Of a DNA stretch of 5,358 bases, positions 1-5,358 are shown one piece after another (the stretch's first letter is position 1; each line of letters opens with the position of its first letter). The position numbers and the translations under genes were made by a program. Where the stretch lies: assembly GCA_903873545.1 (NCBI GenBank), contig CAIQPA010000388.1, positions 1 to 5,358 of the forward strand. Reading direction: 5' to 3'. This DNA comes from an uncultured delta proteobacterium (lineage in GTDB: Bacteria; Myxococcota_A; Bradymonadia; REDH01). A model generated the notes under the pieces. The model was not told the origin of the DNA and made no database searches. It was given only the letters and a program-made list of their open reading frames with translations.

Positions 1-1
1 C

Positions 2-904
2 TTCCGCGCCTCCGACGGCACCCGCAAGATTACCTGGAAACTCGACTCGGGCGCCGTCATCGAGTCGGTGCTCATCCCGTCGGAGAACCGGGTCACGCTC
101 TGCATCAGCAGCCAGGTTGGCTGTGCGATGAACTGCCAGTTCTGTTTGACGGCGAAGATGGGCCTACGCGGCCATCTCAGCACCGCAGAGATTGTGGACC
201 AGGTTGCCCAGACCCGCCGCATGTTCGAGTCGGAGGGCCACATCTCCAACATCGTCTTCATGGGCATGGGCGAGCCGCTCCATAACCCCGACAATGTCAT
301 CCCTGCGACGCAGATTCTCATCGACGGTGCGGGCCTCGGACTCAGCCACCGCAAGGTGACTGTCTCCACCTCAGGGCTCGTTCCCGAGATCAAGCGGCTC
401 GGGCAGCAGTCCGATGCGAAGCTGGCGGTGAGCCTCAACGCCACCACCGACGAGATGCGCGACTGGCTGATGCCGATCAACCGCAAGTATCCGCTGGCGG
501 TGCTCATGGAGACGCTGCGCGAGTTCCCGCTCCGCAACGGCGACCGCATCACGCTCGAGTATGTGATGCTGAAGGATGTGAACGACAGCCTCGACGATGC
601 CCGCCGCATCGTGAAGCTGATTGAAAGGGTGCCCTGCAAGGTCAACCTCATCCCCTTCAATCCGCACGAAGGGACCGAGTTCCAGACCTCGCCGCGCGAG
701 CGGGTGGAGGCCTTCCGGACCTTCCTCGCCTCCAAGCATGTGCACACGACCATTCGCGAGACCCGCGGAGACGACCGCATGGCCGCCTGCGGCCAGTTGG
801 GCCGTCCGGGCGAGAAGATGCCCAAGCGCATGACCCCGCCCGCTGCGATGGCAGACGTGTTGGGGCTCACGGCGGCGACGAACGCGAGCGCAGGCGAGAA
901 CTAG
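2..904 (+). CDS. rlmN: RlmN, dual-specificity 23S rRNA/tRNA adenine-C2 methyltransferase (5' partial)
   Basis: Radical-SAM enzyme that methylates C2 of adenosine in 23S rRNA (A2503 in E. coli numbering) and in some tRNAs, in the cytoplasm. The frame is open from base 2, so the gene enters from outside the window. The first 22 visible residues, before the GTG at 68, already match the family (DGTRK, then IES). Of 300 visible residues, the CxxxCxxC motif that binds the [4Fe-4S] cluster is at 41, 45 and 48. The conserved Cys of TLCISSQVGC is at 34. MGMGEP, typical of the SAM site, is at 87-92. The Cys of the RGDDRMAACGQL motif, which is methylated as a reaction intermediate in the family, is at 263. 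The C34-to-C41 spacing of seven equals that of C118 and C125 in E. coli RlmN, so about 85 N-terminal residues are missing to the left. The AACGQL motif fits RlmN. The related resistance enzyme Cfr is less likely. The stop is TAG at 902-904. Confidence 0.96.
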   Translation, partial: FRASDGTRKITWKLDSGAVIESVLIPSENRVTLCISSQVGCAMNCQFCLTAKMGLRGHLSTAEIVDQVAQTRRMFESEGHISNIVFMGMGEPLHNPDNVIPATQILIDGAGLGLSHRKVTVSTSGLVPEIKRLGQQSDAKLAVSLNATTDEMRDWLMPINRKYPLAVLMETLREFPLRNGDRITLEYVMLKDVNDSLDDARRIVKLIERVPCKVNLIPFNPHEGTEFQTSPRERVEAFRTFLASKHVHTTIRETRGDDRMAACGQLGRPGEKMPKRMTPPAAMADVLGLTAATNASAGEN

Positions 905-970
905 GTCAACAGCCGTTCGTTCGTGTGACGCTTCTGCTTGAACCGGAAGCCTAGCATGGGCTAACTGCAC

Positions 971-1003
971 GGCAGCCATCCACGCTGTCTGCCTTTCGTT
1001 TTT
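971..1003 (+). terminator. Possible rho-independent terminator or leader hairpin after rlmN
   Basis: GGCAG (971-975) pairs with CTGCC (989-993). After one C/T mismatch, CA (977-978) pairs with TG (986-987), leaving a seven-base loop (979-985). The stem is followed at once by TTTCGTTTTT (994-1003), eight T in ten bases, which stands out in this G+C-rich sequence. The stem is short, so this is only a candidate. Its T tract touches the Shine-Dalgarno sequence of the lipoprotein gene. It could end the rlmN transcript, or sit in the lipoprotein leader as an attenuator. Confidence 0.38.
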
Positions 1004-1007
1004 GGAG
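1004..1007 (+). promoter_or_regulatory. Ribosome binding site of the lipoprotein gene
   Basis: GGAG lies five bases before the ATG at 1013. This spacing, together with the signal peptide that follows directly, fixes the start of the lipoprotein. Confidence 0.7.
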
Positions 1008-1012
1008 CGCCC

Positions 1013-3403
1013 ATGTCTTGCAATCTCGGCCGCATCTCGCGACTGCTTCTCGCCTCTCTTGCCCTTTCGTTCGCAGCCTGCGGCGACGACACGAAGACCT
1101 CTACGGAGACGGTTGGCGACACCTCCGTGGACACGGGCGGCTCGGGCGCCGACACCTCCGCGGACACGGGCGGTTCGGGCGCCGACACCTCCACCGATAC
1201 GGAAGGCTCTGCCGACCTCGGCCCCTGCCCTGGCACCATCTCTTGCGTCGATGAGCGCAGCGGCCGCGCCCGCCTCGCCATCTGCACCGACGCCGGCTAC
1301 CAGCCTGGCACCACCTGCGAGCCCTCCACGGTTACCACCGGCGAGTTCTGCTGCATCGCACCCTTCGCCTGCGCGACCAACCAGGATTGCGAAGACAACC
1401 GGGTCGAGCAGGAGGTCTGCCCCGACACCCGCTACCCCTGCATCTGTCTGCCCGACACGGGCAAGTGTGTGACGGGCGTGTGCGCCAGCGCTGCCGATTG
1501 CGGCGAGGGCGAAATCTGCGCGGAGGGCCGCTGCCAGACGGCGCCGGTTGCGACCGGACTCGTTGCCCGCATCGTGACGCCCGACTCGCTGGTGGCTGCG
1601 TCCGAGAGCCTCCAGCTCTGGGCTGTCGCAGTCGACCCGGCCAACCCGGAGGTCACCAACCCGAACGCGGAGATCATCTGGGACACCACCGCCGGCACCG
1701 GCACCGTCGACCTCGACGGCCTCTTCACCGCCGCCGAGACTGGCGGCTCGACCACCGTCCGCGCCCGCGTTGCCGACAACGCTGCCGACAGCGGCGACAC
1801 CGTCAACATCACGACGCTCGCAGCATCGGCCTCGGGCGAGGGCATCCGCGTCACCCTCGTAGACGAGAGCAGCCGCGCGCCGCTTACGGGAGCGACCGTC
1901 GTCGTCATCAAGGACGGCGTCTCGACCACGGGCACGACCGACGCGCTCGGCTCCTACGCCACGGGTGTTGAGCCGCCTGCCGACATCCATGTCTTCCCTG
2001 CCGGTCACGCCTATGTCTCGCTCTTCGGCGTGCAGGGCTCAACCGCCATGATCTCGTCGCCGCCCAGTACCCGCGCCGAAATCCAAGAGATCCGCGACGG
2101 CTATGTCTGCCCCGACACCGGCATCGTCGACACCACCAACTGTGGCGGTGCGGGACAGTCGCCCTGCCTCTGCTACCAGCTCGACCAGGTCGATGTCGTC
2201 AAGGGCGTGCCGGCCTTTGAGCGGGTCGCCAACGATGGCGAGCTCGGCGTCTCGATCAACGGCTTCGCGCTCGGCAACTCACTGCTCGACCTCAACTTCG
2301 ACCTCATCGTCGGCCCCTCCATCGACCGCCTCTTCCCGGAGGGTTCGCCCATCCCGCTTGAAGACGCGGCCTCGATTCCCTCGGGCGTCACCCTCTACTT
2401 CAACGGCCGCCCGCTTGTAGACAGCTTCATCGCGACCGCGCCGCAGGGCACCCGCACCCTCTGGAGCGTGGGTGGTCTCATCTCGCTCTCGCGCAACCCC
2501 AGCCTGCTGCCCAGCATCATCCAGCAGGTCGGCGGTAGCGCCACCGACATCGGCTCCATCATCGCTGTCGTCCTTCCGCTCCTCCAGGACTTCTACAGCG
2601 GCGTGAAGACCGGCATCGACATGAACAGCGCCGGCACCTTCCCGGTCCGCGACCCCGGCGCCCTGCTCAACGTCCCCACGCAGCGCCGCATGGAGGTCAC
2701 GCTCCCCTCGCTCGCCGGCATCTCCTCTGCCAACCCCGACACCGTTATCATCCTCGGCGGCGCGCTTGTCCCCGGCGAGGGCTTCGTCCCGCTGGGCATT
2801 ACCGCCGGCGCCGATAAGACCCGCTCCGTCGACGTCCCCGATGGCAGCGTCGATGGCGACCCCTCCACGCCCGCGACCCCAAACGACCCGCTTATCCTGA
2901 CGCTCGCGCCCATCCACGGCGGCATCCTGACGCCGGGCACGAAGTACATGATCGCCAACGTCGCGCTCCTCCTTGGCAAGGTCGACGGCGGCCCTCGCGA
3001 GCTCTCGTCGGGTCAGGTCCACATCTTCGACGCCGATGCGCTCCCCACCCAGCTCGACCTCTCTGCGCGGCCCTTCTCCGGCGCCGTCAGCAACGCCACC
3101 TGGGATGCGGCCACCCGCACGCTCTCCTTCACTGCTGGCCGCGGCGCCTCGGACATCACCCGCGCCGTCTTCAAGAACAACCGGGACCAGCTCTGGATCG
3201 CCTATGGCGAGGGCGCAGGCAGCTACACCATGCCGCCGGCGCCTGACACCTTCGACGACCGTACGACCGGCACCGTGACCGTGGTCGGTGTCGACCTCCG
3301 CGACAGCGATGGCGTTACCCTGCAGAGCCTCATCGGCGCCCGCGGTGCAGCCCTCACCGAGCTCTTCGAGCATGTCTCCTCCTTCAGCATCCTGGGCCTC
3401 TAG
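1013..3403 (+). CDS. Large Cys-rich predicted lipoprotein with Ig-like and carboxypeptidase-regulatory-like domains; function unknown
   Basis: I do not recognise a named gene. Residues 1-23 form a lipoprotein signal peptide: Arg at 7 and 10, a hydrophobic stretch, then FAAC with the lipidated Cys at 23. Phe at -3 is a weaker lipobox position. Gly at +2 would favour the outer membrane under the E. coli rule. Residues 35-67 are three 11-residue repeats (DTSxDTGGSG type), probably a flexible spacer. Residues 72-174 hold 16 Cys, an even number, suggesting up to eight disulfides. Residues about 180-270 resemble a bacterial Ig-like domain (IIWD, GTVDLDGLFTA, then VRARV). Residues about 276-340 resemble a carboxypeptidase-regulatory-like beta sandwich. 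Four more Cys follow at 366, 377, 385 and 387. The rest, to 796, is a Leu/Ile-, Gly- and Pro-rich unknown region. A surface role in binding or cell-envelope structure is inference only. The TAG stop is six bases before pgi. Confidence 0.87.
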   Translation: MSCNLGRISRLLLASLALSFAACGDDTKTSTETVGDTSVDTGGSGADTSADTGGSGADTSTDTEGSADLGPCPGTISCVDERSGRARLAICTDAGYQPGTTCEPSTVTTGEFCCIAPFACATNQDCEDNRVEQEVCPDTRYPCICLPDTGKCVTGVCASAADCGEGEICAEGRCQTAPVATGLVARIVTPDSLVAASESLQLWAVAVDPANPEVTNPNAEIIWDTTAGTGTVDLDGLFTAAETGGSTTVRARVADNAADSGDTVNITTLAASASGEGIRVTLVDESSRAPLTGATVVVIKDGVSTTGTTDALGSYATGVEPPADIHVFPAGHAYVSLFGVQGSTAMISSPPSTRAEIQEIRDGYVCPDTGIVDTTNCGGAGQSPCLCYQLDQVDVVKGVPAFERVANDGELGVSINGFALGNSLLDLNFDLIVGPSIDRLFPEGSPIPLEDAASIPSGVTLYFNGRPLVDSFIATAPQGTRTLWSVGGLISLSRNPSLLPSIIQQVGGSATDIGSIIAVVLPLLQDFYSGVKTGIDMNSAGTFPVRDPGALLNVPTQRRMEVTLPSLAGISSANPDTVIILGGALVPGEGFVPLGITAGADKTRSVDVPDGSVDGDPSTPATPNDPLILTLAPIHGGILTPGTKYMIANVALLLGKVDGGPRELSSGQVHIFDADALPTQLDLSARPFSGAVSNATWDAATRTLSFTAGRGASDITRAVFKNNRDQLWIAYGEGAGSYTMPPAPDTFDDRTTGTVTVVGVDLRDSDGVTLQSLIGARGAALTELFEHVSSFSILGL
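1115..1213 (+). repeat. Three tandem 33-bp repeats coding the linker after the lipidation site
   Basis: The copies are 1115-1147, 1148-1180 and 1181-1213, coding GDTSVDTGGSG, ADTSADTGGSG and ADTSTDTEGSA. Copies 1 and 2 differ at about three of 33 bases. Copy 3 is more diverged. The period is a multiple of three, so gain or loss of a copy keeps the frame and only changes the tether between the lipid anchor and the folded part. Confidence 0.9.
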
Positions 3404-3409
3404 TCCGTC

Positions 3410-4585
3410 ATGCTGAACTTCGACTTCACCGACCTGCTTGCGCCGCGTGGACCGATTTCTGCAGAGCGGTTTGAGGAACTTGGTGCCCGCGCAACCGCCG
3501 CGCAGCTGCAGTTCTCGGCCTTCGCCGACGAGGAGGGCATTCGCTTCACCCATCTGCCGCTGCTGGATGTCTCCGACATCGAGGACCTCCTCGACCTGCT
3601 CCCGCTCGAACGGACAGCCTTCAACGTCATCACCAAGAGCGGCACCACCATCGAGACGATGGGTTCCTTCTTCGTGGTGCGCGAGCGGCTCCTCGCAGCC
3701 TTCGGCGAAGAGGGCTACCGGGCTCGCATGGTCGCAACGACCGACCCTGCCGCCGGTGAGCTCCGCAAGCTGGTCGACCGCGAAGGGCTGACCTCGCTCC
3801 CCGTCCCGCCGGGCGTTGGCGGCCGCTTCTCGGTCCTCACCGCCGTTGGCCTGCTCCCGCTCGCTGCCGCAGGCGTAGACATCCGCGCGCTGCTCCGCGG
3901 TGCAGCGGCCGCCCGCGCCAACGCGCTTGCGCCGTCGGACAATGTCGCGCTCGACTTCGCCCGCGCCCACGTCGCGCTCGTCGAAGCCGGCGTGACCGAC
4001 CTCGTCTTCATGCCCTACGCCCAGGTGCTCTCCGACACCTCGCTCTGGTTCGTCCAGCTCTGGGCAGAGAGCCTTGGCAAGCAGCGTCCCGATGGCAGCC
4101 GCGTGGGCCCAACGCCCATCGCAGCAGTCGGCGCGGTGGACCAGCACAGCCAACTCCAACTCTTCATGGAGGGGCCGGCCAACAAGGCCGTCTGCTTCGT
4201 TGACGCGGGCTCCAACAGCGGTCTCCGCGTGCCGGCCTTTGGCGACGCCTGCCCCCCGCTCTCCCACCTCGCCGGCCGCACCTTCGATGAACTCCGACAG
4301 GCCGAACTCCGCGGCGTGCGCGCAGGTCTCATCGAGGCCGGTCGCGGCGTCTCGACCATCGCGATTCCGGCTGTCACAGCTGAGACGATGGGTGCGCTCA
4401 TCTTCCTCCTCGAGTCCGCCACCGCGATGGCCGGCTGGATGCTCGGCGTAGAGCCCTTCGACCAGCCAGGCGTTGAGGCAGGGAAGCGCTTCGCGCACGG
4501 ACTCCTAGGCCAGGCCTCCTATGCACAGTGGGCCGAGCGGGCGCAGGCCTTCGAGTCCGGCGACCGAAAGACCTCAGGGTTCTAA
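3410..4585 (+). CDS. pgi: Glucose-6-phosphate isomerase, short form lacking the GIGGS segment
   Basis: By family, this cytoplasmic SIS-fold enzyme interconverts glucose 6-phosphate and fructose 6-phosphate in glycolysis and gluconeogenesis. Visible signatures are KSGTTIET at 76-83, VGGRFSVLTAVG at 136-147 (PGI signature 1), AESLGK at 219-224, GAVDQHSQLQ at 241-250, and PFDQPGVEAGK at 349-359 (signature 2). The expected catalytic residues are present: Arg139, Glu220, His246 and Lys359. The protein has 391 residues against about 450 for the short-type enzyme of Bacillus. The shortfall is internal. The N-terminus (LNFDF, then LP at 49-50) is normal, but KSGTT follows LP after 27 residues instead of about 94, and no GIGGSxLG loop exists in any frame nearby. 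It may be an inactive or altered enzyme, a true deletion or an assembly error. The start is ATG 3410, forced by the in-frame TAG at 3401-3403. No clear Shine-Dalgarno sequence is visible, so translation may be coupled to the lipoprotein gene. Confidence 0.93.
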   Translation: MLNFDFTDLLAPRGPISAERFEELGARATAAQLQFSAFADEEGIRFTHLPLLDVSDIEDLLDLLPLERTAFNVITKSGTTIETMGSFFVVRERLLAAFGEEGYRARMVATTDPAAGELRKLVDREGLTSLPVPPGVGGRFSVLTAVGLLPLAAAGVDIRALLRGAAAARANALAPSDNVALDFARAHVALVEAGVTDLVFMPYAQVLSDTSLWFVQLWAESLGKQRPDGSRVGPTPIAAVGAVDQHSQLQLFMEGPANKAVCFVDAGSNSGLRVPAFGDACPPLSHLAGRTFDELRQAELRGVRAGLIEAGRGVSTIAIPAVTAETMGALIFLLESATAMAGWMLGVEPFDQPGVEAGKRFAHGLLGQASYAQWAERAQAFESGDRKTSGF

Positions 4586-4651
4586 GCCGCACACCGCTTT
4601 GTGGTTGAGGCCCGACCCGTTCGGTCCTAGGCAGCGATTCGTTCCACTTCC

Positions 4652-4655
4652 GAGG
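4652..4655 (+). promoter_or_regulatory. Ribosome binding site deciding the GTG start of the FHA-GGDEF gene
   Basis: GAGG lies four bases before the GTG at 4660, a slightly short spacing. An in-frame TGA at 4606-4608 and the absence of any ATG, GTG or TTG between it and 4660 in this frame make 4660 the first possible start. Confidence 0.5.
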
Positions 4656-4659
4656 CATC

Positions 4660-5358
4660 GTGAGCACCAAGAGCACAGGGACGGAGGCGACTCCGGTCAT
4701 CTTCACCGCCCGCCACCAGCGTCTCGCCTCGGACAGCGGCTCCTTTGTCGTCATCGCGGGGAGCGAACTGGGCCGGCGCTATCCGTTGCCCGCCGCAGAA
4801 GCCCGCATCGGCCGCGTCTCCATCAACGAGATTGTCGTCGATGACCGCTCCATCTCGCGTACCCACGCCCGCGTTTTCCCCACGCCGGAAGGCTTTGTCA
4901 TTGAGGACCTCGCCAGCACCAACGGGCTCCTCATCAACGAGATTGCCACCACGCGGAAGGTTCTCCGCGACGGCGACATCATCCGTCTCGGGCGCACCGT
5001 CCTCAAGTTCCTCACCAACACCAACCTCGAGGTGGACTACCACACCGAGGTCTACAAACTCTCGACCACCGATGCGCTCTCGGGCTGCTACAACAAGCGC
5101 TACCTTCTCAACCAGCTCGAGCGCGACCTGTCACGGGCGGTCCGCTACAAGCGCAGCCTCTCGGTCATCCTCTTCGACATCGACCACTTCAAACTCCTCA
5201 ACGACACCCTTGGCCATATCGCCGGCGATGCAGCCCTGGTGACCGTCGCGCAGCGGGTCCGAGACGTCATCCGCCGTGCAGACACGCTCGCCCGCTACGG
5301 CGGCGAGGAGTTCGTGGTCGTCGCGCCCGAGGTCGACGGCCCGCAGGCCATCCTCATC
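4660..5358 (+). CDS. FHA-GGDEF diguanylate cyclase (3' partial)
   Basis: Predicted cytoplasmic enzyme that makes cyclic di-GMP from two GTP, with a phosphothreonine-binding FHA domain as its likely sensor. It starts with GTG and 233 residues are visible. The FHA domain spans about 29-118: GR at 51-52, SRTH at 66-69, and DLASTNG at 83-89 followed by Asn93, all the core phosphopeptide-binding positions. The GGDEF domain starts about 133: DALSGCYNKR at 138-147, FDIDHFK at 172-178 with metal-binding Asp173, ND at 181-182, GHIAGD at 185-190, and the active-site motif GGEEF at 214-218. An RxxD sequence (RRAD, 205-208) sits at the usual distance before GGEEF, so product inhibition is likely. About 60 C-terminal GGDEF residues, and perhaps further domains, lie beyond the right edge. 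No signal peptide or membrane segment is seen. The same domain order occurs in DgcB of Bdellovibrio. The signal and targets here are unknown. It is 74 bases downstream of pgi and may or may not share its transcript. Confidence 0.95.
   Translation, partial: MSTKSTGTEATPVIFTARHQRLASDSGSFVVIAGSELGRRYPLPAAEARIGRVSINEIVVDDRSISRTHARVFPTPEGFVIEDLASTNGLLINEIATTRKVLRDGDIIRLGRTVLKFLTNTNLEVDYHTEVYKLSTTDALSGCYNKRYLLNQLERDLSRAVRYKRSLSVILFDIDHFKLLNDTLGHIAGDAALVTVAQRVRDVIRRADTLARYGGEEFVVVAPEVDGPQAILI

Noticed and set aside
68..70. GTG at 68 as the rlmN start
   Set aside because: The 22 codons before it are open and match conserved RlmN sequence (DGTRK and IES), so the true start is outside the window.
930..950. 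Hairpin GCTTC / GAAGC after rlmN
   Set aside because: It is a five-base stem with an 11-base loop and no T tract, which is not enough for a terminator call.
938..967. Promoter-like TTGAAC with an 18-base spacer to TAACTG before the lipoprotein gene
   Set aside because: The -35 is fair but the -10 matches the consensus at only two of six positions. The better -10 (TAGCAT, 952-957) is only eight bases away, too close.
1305..1545. Cys-rich stretch read as a ferredoxin or metal-binding domain
   Set aside because: The Cys spacing does not form a CxxCxxCxxxC ferredoxin pattern, and the protein is exported by signal peptide, so disulfides are more likely.
371..2008. Long open frame on the minus strand (545 codons) across rlmN and the lipoprotein
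   Set aside because: It overlaps two genes and a gap, has low-complexity Ala/Gly/Arg/Val composition and shows no motif. It is a shadow of the + strand coding bias.
2279..4498. Very long open frame on the minus strand (739 codons) across the lipoprotein and pgi
   Set aside because: It spans two well-supported + strand genes and their junction. Its product is rich in Arg, Gly, Ala, Glu and Asp with no domain, as expected opposite G+C-rich genes with C/G-ending codons.
4586..4659. Terminator or promoter in the 74-base gap after pgi
   Set aside because: Only weak hairpins are seen (CACA/TGTG at 4590-4603 and GACC/GGTC around 4614-4626), without a T tract. TTGAGG (4605-4610) has no acceptable -10 at 17 bases.

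Overview
The window is a strongly G+C-rich, gene-dense bacterial segment with codons ending mostly in C or G. All four real genes lie on the + strand. The set suggests a member of the former Deltaproteobacteria, such as Myxococcota or Bradymonadota. The main clues are a large Cys-rich lipoprotein beginning 'CGDD' with an Asp/Thr/Gly/Ser repeat linker, a short-type glucose-6-phosphate isomerase, and an FHA-GGDEF signalling protein. This assignment rests on family resemblance recalled from memory and not on a search.

Layout: (1) 2-904 is the 3' part of rlmN, a radical-SAM rRNA/tRNA adenine-C2 methyltransferase whose N-terminus lies off the left edge. (2) 905-1012 is a 108-base gap with a terminator-like hairpin and T tract (971-1003) that runs directly into the Shine-Dalgarno sequence of the next gene. 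(3) 1013-3403 encodes a 796-residue predicted lipoprotein. Its parts are signal peptide, 11-residue tandem repeat linker, 16-Cys region, bacterial Ig-like domain, carboxypeptidase-regulatory-like domain, a second small Cys cluster and a long C-terminal region of unknown function. (4) 3410-4585, six bases later, is a glucose-6-phosphate isomerase gene (pgi). It keeps its signatures and catalytic residues but lacks the roughly 67-residue segment that normally carries the GIGGS phosphate-binding loop. (5) 4586-4659 is a short gap. (6) 4660 to the right edge is an FHA-GGDEF diguanylate cyclase, cut by the window, with intact GGEEF and RxxD motifs.

The lipoprotein and pgi are probably co-transcribed. 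rlmN and the FHA-GGDEF gene look like neighbours with separate roles: RNA modification, surface lipoprotein, glycolysis and c-di-GMP signalling. I see no mobile element, CRISPR array, tRNA or rRNA. The most unusual signal is the in-frame loss of the GIGGS segment in pgi. I do not see convincing evidence of a new multi-gene system.
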